Shown one piece after another: positions 45,617 through 58,742 of a stretch of 64,000 bases of DNA (the first letter of the stretch is position 1; every line of letters starts with the position of its first letter). Origin of the DNA: Stromatinia cepivora (taxonomy: Eukaryota; Ascomycota; Leotiomycetes; Helotiales; Sclerotiniaceae); the NCBI GenBank assembly GCA_014898415.1, contig RCTD01000012.1:1302001-1366000 (forward strand). Direction: 5' to 3'. Position numbers and translations under genes: made by a program. The notes beneath the pieces were generated by a model. It did not search any database. It was not told the origin of the DNA and was given only the letters and a program-made list of their open reading frames with translations.

Positions 45617-46693
45617 TTAATAAAGAACACCAATGATGAATAGCCTCTCGCGATCGCTCATCCAATGCTCCCAATGATGCCCTCGCGCAGATGACATTTC
45701 AAGAACTTTGTTGCATCCAGGCTCAGTACATTGATAATGAGTTTCTTTGCCTACTGGTATGTAAGACTCATCTTCAGGGTGCTCTTGTCGACGATGCTTA
45801 ATGAGGTCTTTCTCTCTGAAATAACCCCGTCTCCCAATACGTGAACATCCGGCAATGTTGCAAGGAAAGGTACACTCATTGTGCTCTTCGCGCATGTGCT
45901 TGGTGAACTCTGATTGACTGCGAAATGGTTTCTGGGCTTCTTTGGTTGAAAGTGGAAGCTGCTGGAATTCAACTTCGCGAGACTGTGGGCAATCTGAATG
46001 CGTGCAGACAGGAAAAACAAATTTTAATCTTGATGTCGACTCCGTAATCCCATTGTGTGTTTCGGAGGAGGCGTTAGTTTCGTGGTGATGATATTGCTTC
46101 AAGTGTTGCAACAGATGATCTTTGCGACGAAAGCCTTCGCAACCACGATGGCGTTTACAGAAAGTACATGGATACTATGGAAGATCGGTCCCAAAAGACT
46201 TGAGATGTCGATTAAGGACGTCAAGTCTCGAGAATAAGGACCCGCAACTGCAGGAATATGGCCTGTGTTGGCGCTCTTGGGCATGTCGAAGTAAGTCGGC
46301 CTTGGAACGAAAGTTCTCTTGGCATTCGACGCAATGATGAGGATGCTTATGCTGAATACGATTGTGTCCTGTGCCGTGAGGTGTCTTTACGTGAGATCTC
46401 CTTTCCCAATGAGAGACGAAAGTTTCGTTGCAATTATCAAGGCTACATTTGTATGGGCGATGGCTGGTCTCGCTTGCGTGACACATTTCGCTTGGGCTAG
46501 CATGAATTTGGTTCTCGGTCTCGTTTGCTAAAGTGCGAATTTCCGTCCTTGCACCCTTTTTGTTAGCAAGTACTAAAAAAAAAACTCACCTGTCAGATTC
46601 CATCAAGTCCAAATCAGGCGAGGAATCAAAACAGGAACTATGGACGAATTCATCCAACCAATCGCACGCTTCTTCAAACGTTGGCCCCGACAT
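45617..46693 (-). pseudogene. C2H2 zinc-finger protein with an in-frame stop
   Basis: Exon 1 (46590-46693, MSGPTFEEACDWLDEF) joins exon 2 (46547 downward) by a 42-bp intron with GTGAGT, GCTAAC and GCAAG signals. Exon 2 then reads in one frame for 310 codons to TAA at 45617, except for a TAG at 46175-46177. Before it lie three zinc fingers (CSLDNCNETF, CVECQENFRSKADLLRHAQE, CSCGSLFSRLDVLNRHLKSF); after it come CTFCKRHRGCEGFRRKDH, CTHSDCP and two more C2H2-like fingers (CNIAGCSRIGRRGYFREKDL, CTEPGCNKVL). The family usually has a basic residue where the TAG stands. The intact protein would be about 344 aa and presumably bind DNA. A recent nonsense mutation, readthrough or base error are the options. 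Confidence 0.65.
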
Positions 46694-48192
46694 GATTTTT
46701 GAAGCGGCGAGGGAATGAAAGTATGATAGTCGAGGGCTCTGTAGCAAAATGTGTGTGCTGGACCCCATTTCCTCGACGTGGGATGCTGCCATCCTTATGC
46801 GTGGCCTCTGAGTTATCATCGCTGCTTCAAAGGTCGCTTAATATTGTGCTTGCTTGGCTCTCATACAAACAGGGCGTTTTTGTCGCCTTGTTGCATTCGG
46901 TGAGCGTTTCTGGTGATGATAACCAGGGCTCACGAGTTGCACCACAGGACCTTCAAGCTTGGTGAGATTTTGAAGGGTGGCACTGAAGTGGGTCTAGGAA
47001 CAAAAGCAAGGAAAGAAACTCATTGTAGCAGGTGATCCGACAGTGGTCTGAACCATCACGTGCATAAATCTCTACGACCCCAACGAGGAGAAGTGAGTGC
47101 CGTGATCCCGGGTTAGTGCAATGCTTGGAAATAAATCAGCTATGCTAGAAAGGACATTAGAGATAGGATGTTCTTAAACCACGTACATCTCTGGTCTTCT
47201 TCTTGTATGCAATACCCCGCGAAAAGTTTCGTAGAAGGAAAGATCCTTCGTCACAGCGAAAACGGTGGTTGGAATCGATATCTGCGATATCATATCGATA
47301 CCCCTATTCAATTAAATTATCGTTCATCAATATTTCAATCGAATCTAAAGTTCAAGCCATTCACTCGATTCATATTTCAAGATACGAGGTACAAAAGGAG
47401 TCCTGCAAACAAGTAATGATACTGATGCCGGAGCCAATGGTACTATCAGCAGGCAACACCATACCCGGCTTTTACTTCCGTTTAGTGGTTTCAAGCGCAG
47501 TACTTGCAGTTAACAAGTGTTGTATGTTCCGGTATATTCCGTCTCTCTTCTCGTCACGCAAAAATGTATCATCATGAACTAAATTCAATGGGATAGGTTC
47601 CGGGTTTTTGGAGGGGATGGTCAAAGACACGAAATGTGCCAGTAAGAGATTGAATGCCATCAAAACTAGAACGAGAGTTTATTGAGTAATTGCGGGTATC
47701 ATTTTCATCATTAGTGTATGTCCGGTATCTACACGTTATGACTTCTCGGAGTTAAATACTTTAGGAGACCGTATTCAGGCTGGTACCAATAATACTCGAC
47801 AGTGGCAAAGTCAAGATTATTTAGACACAACATTGAACGATTCTCAGATTTAGAATACCATATCTCTGGGATGAACACAGCTTATCAGTATAATCTTAAT
47901 TGTCCTGGACTAATCAATGGCTGTCCTAATTCTAAATCTATGTCACAAGCCTTAGAGTTCATCATGGATTTCAGGATGTCTTAAATGATATTGAAACTCC
48001 ATCCGCTAAAGATGTTTGAAACATTTCAATACTCTCCACAACCCATACCCCTCCATAAAAATCAATGCTGCTATACCCCGCCTAATCTCTAACTGCCTCA
48101 TCTGCCTTTCCCCATACCGTACCTTCAAGGCTTCATTCCATCGACGATCACATCATCTTGCCATTCTCCGAGCCAGTCACTTTTTCCAATGT
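46694..48192. other. Intergenic, no supported gene
   Basis: Promoter side of the zinc-finger gene and 3' flank of the membrane-protein gene. Scattered short frames (47168-47577 +, 47802-47984 +) show no domains. Confidence 0.3.
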
Positions 48193-48708
48193 TTAAGCCA
48201 TCGCAGAATAATTGGCACCATTTTTCTTATACTTCTTAAGATCACCAAATACCCCACTTCCCAACCAAACTATTGCCATCATACCAAAGAATACAACAAG
48301 GGCCGCCAAGACATACATTGCAAAGATAAACCATGAGTTCACTCCTGCAGGATTGCTTAGAGGTTCAATTATCACTGTCGTTGCTTTGAGACCGCTCCAT
48401 ATGGGATAGCCCAGAACCAATGTCAAGTTCAATGCACAAGCTACTTTGTGTATTGAAAGTCTGAGAAGATGTTGAATATCGAGATGGCGATTGACATATT
48501 CTTCCGTGTAGTACGCACTAAGGAAGATCAAGGCTATAGTGTTGTAGACGAAAGAGGTTTCGATCGGTAGAAGCCAGATAAGGTCTTGCTTTACCGTGTT
48601 GGGGGGAGGTCCTTCATAAAGGATCCATCGTGCCGCCAGTACGAAGGTGGTAAATGAAGGGAGTGTCGGATAGAAGAAAAACCATTCTGATATTAAATTT
48701 GAGGCTCA
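48193..48708 (-). CDS. Four-helix membrane protein, paralogue 1, start disrupted or unresolved
   Basis: Open on the minus strand from 48708 to the stop at 48193, about 170 codons: helices around FFFYPTLPSFTTFVLAARW, LIWLLPIETSFVYNTIALIF, LNLTLVLGYPIW and WFIFAMYVLAALVVFFGMMA, ending KKYKKNGANYSAMA. The motif YEGPPPNTVKQDLIWLLP matches HGPPPESVPLDFLWISP of the gene at 49822-50409. The only good upstream ATG (Kozak-like CAACATGAG, about 48711) is one base out of frame; CAG just after it could be an acceptor from an unseen exon. It may be frame-shifted. Function unknown. Confidence 0.45.
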
Positions 48709-49821
48709 TGTTGTTGTTGTTTTTTTAGCTCAGCTGTGCTGAGAATGAAAACTTGACTGTTTGACGAGTTGCTGTACAATGAAAGTATGTCGTGGGGTAT
48801 GTGTGTGAGGTGGTGATGTTGAAGAAATGACCAGACGGAATGAGGGGGGACAAGTAGTCATAAATCATTGATCTATATCCTTTTTGAGAAGTTACCAACA
48901 GTTGGGACTATGGATACCAGCATTTTGGCACTAGTCAGATGTTTTCATGATCAAGCTAAAATATGGAACCGGGCCGTTGCCTACTTCAGCCCCATTCATT
49001 ATGGTGTTACCCATAAATCTATGAGCCAACCAATGAAAAGCGATTATAGAACGATCATATGGAATCTGGAAGATTAAGTAGATAATCAAGAGATATTGCA
49101 GTAGCAAAGACTACCTTTATTGAAGAGTTAAGAATGGGGAGGACTAAATATGCCAAGTTAGGTAGTTGGGGTTGAACAGCTAGTCATAGATGAATATTTT
49201 CACGGATGATGTCATTTCAACTTTTTCCAATATGTCACAACACAAAAATATTATTTTGAACGGGTGTTGCCGTTGAAATGGTATCGTTTACGAGTACTAA
49301 ACTTAATGATTGTGGCTTAGAAATCATGATGTTTGAGATTTGAGAATATTCTCGGGAAAAGAAGATAACTTGGGAGATATGTAATTAAGAACTAACTTTC
49401 TAAATTGCTGGCCGTTTGGGTCCTCATACTGTGCTTGAATCGATGAAATTTTTTGCTTGGAACTGCCTCCGCTACCATACATAAATACTGCTTTCAAGAA
49501 AAGTACCTATTCAGCGTTTCCAAGAGTCCGGGCTGTATTTCAGTTTCTTCAGTCCTCATGGAATCTCTTGCTAATGCTGAATTCTAGAATTGGTTGGACA
49601 TTTTAAGTGTATTCAGCCCTTGGAGTAAATTCAATATCTGAAGTTAACTCAGTGTCTCAGGGGATTTCAACATCAGACGATTTTTATATTTAGAACCGAT
49701 TCAAAGAAAAGTTTTTTTCATTGTCTGATTACAATCTTGACCGCTAGAAACCGTATAATGCAACAAGCTTCCTCGCTCGCTCATCTCATGGTGTAATAAA
49801 ATCCACCACTGGCATGCTACC

Positions 49822-50409
49822 TCAAGCCTCTTCAGGCTCCTTGTGATTACTCAACTCAGTACTTTCTCCATCGGTCGCTGCAGGGTCATATAAATCTTCC
49901 AGCTCGTCAGAGACAATTGGCACCCAAGTTGCAGCCAAAACACCACCACAGATAAGCAGCGTATAAACACCAACCCATATCAACCTAACCCATCCCTCTC
50001 CAGAGCCTTCTTCGCTTAATGGCTTTAAGTCTTCTAGAAGTGCCTTGAATATAACAACTACAGCCCAGCCCGATAATATGGTCATGATCGTGGCGCACAG
50101 AATTTGAATAACCAACTCTCTCATTGCGACACTGTAGCGTCGCCCATTCGGATATCTAGAACTTCGTACTCCAAAAATAATGAGCATGGTGAAGCTATAG
50201 AGAAAAGCGATGGCGACTGGGGATATCCAGAGGAAATCGAGTGGCACCGATTCGGGAGGCGGTCCATGGAAGATCATCCAAGCAACCATTGTCGCAAGGA
50301 CATTGGCAGAACCAACTATGGGAACCCACCATAATAAAGATCTGCCTTTGAAAATAGATATCATGTCGTTGTATTTCATCGTTGCGAACAGTTCGGGGCA
50401 GCGAAACAT
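49822..50409 (-). CDS. Four-helix membrane protein, paralogue 2
   Basis: ATG at 50407-50409, 195 aa, one exon. Predicted helices: LLWWVPIVGSANVLATMVAW, WISPVAIAFLYSFTMLIIFG, LVIQILCATIMTILSGWAVV and LIWVGVYTLLICGGVLAATW, with a cytosolic acidic tail (ELEDLYDPAATDGESTEL). The loop after helix 1 contains HGPPPESV, shared with the paralogue 1.1 kb away on the same strand. No transport or catalytic signature is seen. A pair of local duplicates of an unknown membrane family. Confidence 0.6.
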   Translation of the reverse strand: MFRCPELFATMKYNDMISIFKGRSLLWWVPIVGSANVLATMVAWMIFHGPPPESVPLDFLWISPVAIAFLYSFTMLIIFGVRSSRYPNGRRYSVAMRELVIQILCATIMTILSGWAVVVIFKALLEDLKPLSEEGSGEGWVRLIWVGVYTLLICGGVLAATWVPIVSDELEDLYDPAATDGESTELSNHKEPEEA

Positions 50410-52011
50410 ACTGTATTGTCACAAATGATGTGGTAAAATTAGAAGTCAGTCTTGAGCTAGGTCCGCGCTATCGTCATATTAAATGTGTCGGTGACTTACT
50501 AATAACTCCCGGCAGATGAATTAGCGATTCTTCTAAACTTTCAAATGGTCCGAATGTCCCAAATGAGATGAATCTCTGATTAATAAGGTGGATCTCCAAG
50601 GTAAGTTATTCATTGTTCTCTGGTAGGTCCCGGTATTCGAAACCTTGAACAAGACTTTTGTCCAAAGTGAAACCTGGATAATAACATAGTATCACGACCT
50701 TTATAAACCCCATTTTCATGATTGCGTAGTGATTTATCCCGTGTTTATAACCAATCTTCATACTGTACCCTGAATCAATAGAATCGAACTCTAGAATCAT
50801 GCGTTTGAAATCCCTCTTGTGATCTCTCTCCAGACCCAAATATTATTTGCAATGAACTTTCCAAAACTGGAGATCCCGTATTTTAGTCCTAGAACAAGAA
50901 TGACCACCATTCCGCGTCACCTAAACATCTTCCCGTATGTTGCCTGTCTCCATCGTTCTTCTCCCCATCAATTGTTCAGATATGAGCTTTGTCTTTAGCT
51001 CATATCAATGATGTTGAACTTTCAACTGCAGCGAAGGCCATCGATATGTATCCCTGGGAGGAAGGTAGAACATGAAGTGACAAATGGGGCGAAACCTGCA
51101 CGCCTGCGATGGTGATATTCTACGAAGGAAGCCTCATAGAAACCTGTGCGTAACTCCAGTCTACACTCAGAAGGCGAAAGTTTCCTGGTGTATGGTTTCA
51201 CACCTAATGAGTGATACATCGAATTTCCATATGGAGAATTATCGTTTCAAAGCTGCTTATAGCTACCGATTAGTTCAAATAGGAGCTCCTGCTGTCTTTT
51301 TGAAGCTCAATGAATATCGTGCGTGCAATTATGACAACCTGATATCCTTCCAAACATGCCACCATCATGAACTTGATGGTGATGAGATGATCATCATGAT
51401 CATCTAGCTCATCATTGTGTCAATTCACAACGCACGGTTGCGTTCTTGTATTAAGAAGGCATTTGTGGGCTGTTGCGACGTTGATGATATCGACCGTTGC
51501 GGAGAGTGGTGGTGTTTATCCAGAAGTCGTGGCTACGAGGCGAAGAACTTAGGGATGTCGATGCTATATTACTGGAGTACTTGTCTGTGGCTGGTCGTGA
51601 CACCAAAGACGAGGTGGATTCGGATTGATCAAATACTTGGTGAGGATGTCTCTTTGTCATTTTGTAGACTATCTTCCGTATGGGGAGACTGCGTATAGAT
51701 GCACTGTTTCTGCAAGTCGTACTCCAAGTAGGGTATGATCAAAGTGATAATTAAACTAATATCGAGTAGAATGAATGTAAAATGGGATAGAAATCCAGAA
51801 ACTGCTGTTTACTATCGCATACTACAGGGTGAAGTACGTGATGAAACGCGATGACAAGTGACGTTTTCTTCCATGATAATGATCAGTGGAAGCTTGAAAG
51901 TGTGCCAGATACAGGGCCAATTACAGCGTGCAGAATCCCTTACAAGACTCTGATAGGGTCGTTCGTGTAAAGAAGCCCAAGCTTTTATAGGGAACAAATC
52001 AGATCGATTGC
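50410..52011. other. Intergenic with low-confidence coding fragments
   Basis: Two minus-strand frames look more coding than chance: 50606-50800 (MILEFDSIDSGYSMKIGYKH) and 51022-51219 (contains GFYEASFVEYHHRRRAGFAP, starts at an ATG). Neither has a domain, and I could not join them. They may be gene debris next to nest 2. The rest shows nothing. Confidence 0.2.
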
Positions 52012-52489
52012 GGCATGATTTAAGAGAGGTGAAAAGTGAAAAGTGTCACGGATTGAAGGATTAGATATGCCAATTGTACCGATCAATCTTTCGATCGTTA
52101 ATTATAGATTCTAAGAAATGATTGAACCCTGACTTATCAGCTCTCTACGGCAATTGGTCACAAAGAGTGTAATTTGAATACCTCTTATAATTAAATGATT
52201 CAAATAAAAGTTTTAAATATTGAAACAAAAAATTAATAACTAAATAATATCGATTAAAAGTTTTCAAATATATAATTTATATAGAGTTAAATCTGATAAA
52301 TGATATTCAATAATTAATTAAAAATAATAATAATGATTAAGATCAAAAAAAGTTTTAAATTAATATTATTATTATTAAATAATACATAACTCTCATTAAC
52401 CACTTCACAATATAAAGATTTATATATATATATATATAGAATATATATATAAAATATACTCATTCCGAATAATAAGAATAATATAATCA

Positions 52490-52700
52490 ATACGATCAAT
52501 TAAACCGATTAGATCAAATTGATCAAATAGATCTAATCGATCTATATATATATATATATTATATTCATTCTGAATAATAAGATCAATACGATAAACAAGA
52601 TCAATTAGACCATTTTGATCAATTAGATCGATTTGATCAATTTGATCAATTAAATCAATCAAATTGATCAAATTGATCTAATTAATCAAATCAATCTAAT
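52490..52700. repeat. Degenerate TTGATCAAAT-type minisatellite
   Basis: About 200 bp made of short imperfect units around TTGATCAATTAGATCGA. The unit centre TTGATCAA is palindromic. The apparent long minus-strand frame here is just the periodic translation of the repeat. Confidence 0.7.
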
Positions 52701-52734
52701 CGATCAATATACAAATACAAATTCGAACTCTACG

Positions 52735-52846
52735 AATTCATTAGTATATACGAAACCATCGAATTCATAGATATTCGAATAAAGAAATCTAAATTAGTCG
52801 AATATCAGGACTATTCGAAATAAAGAACCTTTATAATACTAATTAA
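52735..52846. repeat. Left piece of the dispersed repeat interrupted by the gag-only element
   Basis: Matches about 11715-11790 (TATTCGAATAAAG, GAATATCAGG, AAAGARCCTTTAT). It breaks at ATTAA (52842-52846), where the LTR element begins, and resumes at 60141. Confidence 0.7.
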
Positions 52847-53264
52847 TGTTACGTATACATACAACGTGATCGATTCGAGCCCTAATCGGAATGCAGTATT
52901 CTCTGAATAGACTAAGTGAGTTCTTGGCCTGTGTATATATAGTTATATAGTTTTACCTTTCGATCTATAACTTTTAATTCTAAAAGATATTCAAATTATT
53001 CGGCCATTGTATTATATTATTAAAAGCTTCTCAAAATAAGAAATCGAATAATATATATATATATTCAAACTTATATATATTCTGCAAATTCTAAGCATAC
53101 ATTTATATTTCTATCTATATATATATACTTATAATATAATTTATAAAATTATCTTCCTTTTATTAAAACCCTTTTTGAAAAAACCCTTTATAACCTTTTG
53201 AAGATATTTATATTTGAATAACGTTCCCCTCGATTTTATTTCATTTCTCAACAATAGAATCAAT

Positions 53265-56200
53265 TGTTAACTTTTGGTGCAGGAAGTAGTAGTATTGTTG
53301 ACTATATAGATTGAATTAAGGATTTATATTTCTAGTAGGAGTAGAATTGAGGTTATCCCCAAATATGGTTTGTACACCATTATGATCACGTAACCTCAAT
53401 TCTAATCCTATAATAGCTTTATTTCCAATATTCCCTTATTGAGGATATCTTATTCGATCCTTCTAAATTACTAATCCTAATATTTTTTTGAATCTTTCAA
53501 AAGCAATCCTTGTATAAGGCTTTGTTATTCCGTCGACAACCATATTATATATATTGATATAACTAATAGCGATTTTCTCCTTTTCTATCAAATCCCTAAT
53601 AAAGTAATAACTGATATCTATATATTTGGATCGTTTGTATAAATGTGGGTTCTTGATTAAAACTAAAGTGTCTTGATTATTATCAAGTATTTAAACTATA
53701 TCTCTATTCTTTTTAATATAACTTGATCTAAATAGATCTTTGAATACTTATACAATCTATCTCCTTTGTTTAATAAATATTATTATCGCAATATATTCTG
53801 ATTCTGTATTAAAGATAGTCACAGATATTTGTTTCTTGCTAGTCCACGATATAAGGTCTTTATAGAATATCACAACTCCCCCTGAAACACTTTTCCAATC
53901 ATATTTATCATTAACCCAATTTGTATCTGTATATACCTTTATTATATTATCAAGTATATTATATTCTTTGTAAATATCAGATTATACTCTTTTTAGCCTG
54001 AATTATAATTTCTATTTGATTATTGATTGTAGATATTATATTAGATTTTTCAAAGCTATAATATGATATTTTGTTGGTTTTGCTATAAATTGTGAAAGTT
54101 TTTTAATTGAGAATATTATATCTGATCGAATATATATCATTGAATAAATCATACTTTCTATTTATTGTTGATATTCGTTTGCATCTATCAGTTCATCATT
54201 ATCGATTGCTGATCGGAGATAGGTATAATCCATTATTAACAATTTCTTGGTTTGATATTGTTTATATATAATATTATATTTGATTAGTATAATATCGAGA
54301 TATTCTTTTTAATCCATAATTAATATATACATTTTTCTATTGCAAATAATTCTAATATTTAGGATCTTATTAATCTCCCTTAGATTCTTGATATTAAAAC
54401 AGATTAATAGTTTTTTATTGAACTAAATGATTTGTAATAATATACATAATGCAATAACAATATCATCGATATATACTAATAATATTATATTATGATCTTT
54501 GGATATATACAGATATAGATCTACTAAATTTTATATAAAATCAATGTTTAAAAGCTTTTTCTTTAATAGTAAACTTTAATCCCTTCCAGTTTGTTTCAAA
54601 TTATATAGATTTTGTAGAGCTTATAGTATATATCCCTTTTCGATTTTGATACCTTAAGGTGGTTCAAGGTAGATTTCTTTTTTCAAATGCGATTTAATGA
54701 AAACATTTTTGATATCGAAATATAAGTATTCCAAATTTTCCTTTGCAATGATAATTAGGAATAATCTGAATATATCTAACTTTATTGTTGATATAAATGT
54801 TTCATTGTAATCTTTTCCTAGTACCTGATTGAACCTTTGAGTTACTAATCTTGCCTTGAATCGTTTTACCTTGTTATTCTTGATTTTAATTATAAATACC
54901 CATTTTATCGAAATTAGATTACTTCTTTTAGGAAGTATATATTCTTTCCAAATATTATTTTGAATCAAAAATATAATTTTCTTTTAAATAGCTTCCTTTT
55001 ATTTTTCAGAATATTCTTAATTCAATATTACTTCCTTATAAGTTCTTAGTATTTTGATTCCCAGAATTTCTTCGGCCGGATATGCTATACCTTCTGTATT
55101 GTTTGTATCTATCAACGAAATTATGAAATCTAAATCGATCTTATCTTTGATATAAAAATCTATCTTGTAAATAATTGGAATTATAATCATAATATGTTCT
55201 ACATTTTCTTGAATTTTGGTCTGTATAAATATCACAATCAATACCCTTATAATTTTGTTTTCCCGTTTTTCTTCAGGATCTTGTTCTATATCTTTTTTCC
55301 GTTTTCGTATTAGATATTTTAGGGGTTCGTCTTCAAAATCTATTATATCCTTTTGTTCAATCTTAAATGATTGTAGATTTACTTCGTTTTCTAATTTTAT
55401 TGAAATGGGTTTTTTAGCAAAATTTAAGACGATCTTAAATTTTACTTTTGGTACAAATTCAGGGTTTGCAAAAATTGACTCTTGAACTGGAATCTCTAGA
55501 ATAATAGATTCGATATTTGAAATATCTTTAGAAGAAAATTCTTGATTTGTTTTCTGAATATCGCCATTTTCATTTTCATCGTATATTAATATTGATGTAT
55601 CTAATTTACCTGGTTTCAATTCGATAATTAGAGTACTTGGTATAATTATTGAATTCGGTATAATATCTATTAGAGAGAATACTTGAAACGAAGATAATGT
55701 AAATATTACATTTGGTATTAAGGATAGAAAAAATACTTTGTTTGTTATTGATCTATTACAAAGTTTTTGATTTAGCTTTATATTCTTTATTCCTTATAAA
55801 TCTAATTCACAATTTCTTAATTTAAAATCCAAATTTCCTTCTCGATAAGATTTATTTATGATTATTCTATTTAATCGAAATATATAATCTAATTTTGAAA
55901 AATATATTTTAATATATTTATTCGTAACTTTTGAATATCCTAGAAATACATCAACTCTCGAAATATCCCACAATTTATCGTATCTTTGTTTTTTCGGAAT
56001 AATCTTGGGATTAATATAAACGTAACATTTGCTCCCCCAGATTTTATATATCTCTATATTTAATATTATATTTGTAAAAGCTTTTATAAAGAATCGATCT
56101 ATTCCGTTTATATCAGAATCAATACTAATACAATTTCTGATATAAATATTATATTCTATAACTTCATCCCAAAATTCTAATAGTAATCCAGCTTCTTTTA

Positions 56201-58742
56201 GTATTGTTTTTATATTTACTTCTGCAATCTTTATATTCCATTCTATAGATTTGTTTTGATATAAAGAAGCAATTATTATAACTTCGGATTATATATCTAA
56301 TAATCATTTATGAATAACTTATAAAAGTTCTGATGTATTGTTAATCCTAATTACAATGATCTTTTCTTCAATAATTAATTCCATCTCCTTTTTCTAAATT
56401 TTCAATATTTGAATTATATCATTTTTTTATTTAAATAATATAATCCAATTTACTTTTGTACAATTATCGATGATCAATATGAAATAACAATTCCCTCGAA
56501 TCGATTTTGGGAATAATCCTGCAATATCGAAATATATAAATTCGAATCTCTTTGATTTATACAGATTCAATTGCTTCGAAATATGATTGATCATTTTAAT
56601 GAATATATATACTTTATAAATATCTAATTCAATTAGGATCTTTATTGGTTTAATTATATTGGATATCTTATATAGATTTTTGATCTTATTTAGACCTAGA
56701 TAATTGAATCTTCGATATTATAACAAGTATCTTTCTTTCTCCTTGAATATTAATTCATTATCAATATCTTTAATATTATCGATTATTTTTGAAGAAAAAC
56801 CTTTTTTCTAATCATTCTGATATATACTTGAATAAAGAATTATATCCTTATATCCTTTGGTTATATATAAAACCATATATATTTCATTTTGTATTTTAAT
56901 ATAGATAACTTTCTTATTATCCTTTTTAAAATATATATAATAAAAGTTGAATTCCTCTTACAATCTTGTTTTGCAGATCCTTTTTTTTGACAATAAATTT
57001 ACTTCTAACTCTAGTATGTATAATATATTTGAAAGTAGTATTTTAGAATTATCTTTGTATATTATATCTATTAAACCTCAATGATAATAATATATCATTT
57101 TTTCATTAATCTTTATCCTTTATTTGGTAATAAGATCTATTAATCTGAATAATAAAGATTAATTAGATATATATAAAGAAACATTTATATTGGTATATTA
57201 TTTATTAGGGGAAGTCTTATTAATGGTTTCCTTTATCAAATTATAATCTTCTTTTATTATATCCTTAATATCGGAATCTGATTCAGAGATATTGTTAATA
57301 GGGTATACTTGATCTTTCTTATTGAAATAGATTTTCTTCGGATTCGATAATCCCCTTTTCTTTTGATAATAAAGATAATTGTGAAGGAGTTTGTTGGTTT
57401 GTATTAAATATGGGTAGTCTTATATATAATGACCTTTTTTTTAATAAAGATTGCAAACATTGTTTGAAATCTCGAAATTTGATTCTTGATATCGAAAAGT
57501 ATATCTAGATTCTTTCGCAATTTGTGTTCGCTTTGATCCATTTTTAAAACAAAATTCTTTAACCTGCAAATACTTGATTTTATTATTGATATTAAAATTA
57601 ATTTGGATATCCAATATATTCATTATTTTTTAATAATCGATTGAAAGATTATATATTAAAACCAAAAACAAGGTAATATTTTGATATATTGATCGACAAT
57701 TTTCATTTATAACCTTTAATTTCCTTCTATATTTTTTTAATTTATCTCAGATTTCGATAATAATTATATCAGGATGGGTATCAAGTTGAAATTTGAAGTT
57801 CTGGATTATTGTCATATATATATTGATAATGATTATATTAATTCTGGTATATTTCGATTTAAAATATTTCTAAAATGTATATATTATTGAATATTCGTTG
57901 ATAAAAATTTCATCATTATTATTAAATATTATATAAATATATAATAACATATTCGCTTCGTTTTTTAAGTATTCCGATTTTAATTTGATATTGTAATATA
58001 TACAACCATTAATCTTATAAGCAAATGCTATATTAGATCCTGCAATCTATATATATTCGTTTAATATTTGATCAATTATATAAAACCATTTTTTTCCTTT
58101 TAATTGTATCTTCGTTTATCTAAATCATTATTTATAATTGTTTTAATCGAATTTCGAAAGATTATTTGATTCCGATATTATAAAGATTTCTTATTATTTA
58201 ATGAATATCGAAAATAATCTTTAGGTTTTTAAAACAATCTTAAAAAATATATAATAAATAGATTCGGAATAATAAAGAAATATAAAAATAAAACAATAAG
58301 AAAATTTGTAAAATCATATTATAATATATTTTCTTATAATTATGCGAATTTACTCTTCACTTTTGCTATAATTCTGTATCAGTATTATACAGATTACTCT
58401 CCATTCTGGTCTATAATATTATGAGTTATAAACTATATTATCATATTTCAATTCTATTTCGATGATACTATATAAAAACTCTGATTTTCATTCTGTTTTA
58501 CCCCTATTAATTATATTAATCCTTTCTCGATTTGTTTTGTTTTTTAATCATTATTATACGACCGGATCTTATAATTTGTTAATTTTTGGTGTAGGAAATA
58601 ATAGTATTATTAACTATATAAATTGAACTAAGGATCTATATTTCTAGTAAGAGTAGAATTGAGGTTATCCCCAAATATAGTCTGTGCACCATTGTGATCA
58701 CGTGACCTCAATTCTAATCCTATGATGGCCTCATTTCCAACA
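53265..58742 (-). mobile_element. Ty1/copia LTR retrotransposon, copy 2, nested in the gag-only element
   Basis: Length 5478 bp, minus strand. LTRs 53265-53430 and 58577-58742 are 166 bp each and the same family as 32577-38050. Target duplication TCAAT at 53260-53264 and 58743-58747 is exact. Because it splits the interior of the gag-only element, it arrived later than that element. Confidence 0.92.
53466..58060 (-). pseudogene. Copia gag-pol polyprotein remnant, copy 2
   Basis: Read leftward: gag with a better preserved zinc-knuckle half (QKKGHYI near 57430), integrase core (GNHYFILIIDNYTKVNW near 56470), linker 55017-55619, reverse transcriptase 54654-54968 (SIKWVFIIKIKNNKVKRFKA, FDIKNVFIKSHLKKEIYLEP), a YIDD-type catalytic site near 54470 and RNase H down to about 53466. 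Stops are scattered, though the 54654-54968 and 55017-55619 parts remain open. Inactive. Confidence 0.85.

Noticed and set aside
46175..46219. 45-bp intron (GTCCTT..ATAG) skipping the TAG in the zinc-finger gene
   Set aside because: The donor is poor and removal would delete the zinc-binding His of a finger; uninterrupted frame on both sides favours a simple stop.
52420..52671. 83-aa minus-strand frame rich in Ile, Asp, Leu
   Set aside because: It is the periodic translation of the GATC minisatellite and TA runs.
53265..58742. Copia pol as the native pol of the surrounding gag-only element
   Set aside because: It is on the opposite strand, has its own LTRs and an exact TCAAT duplication, so it is a later insertion.
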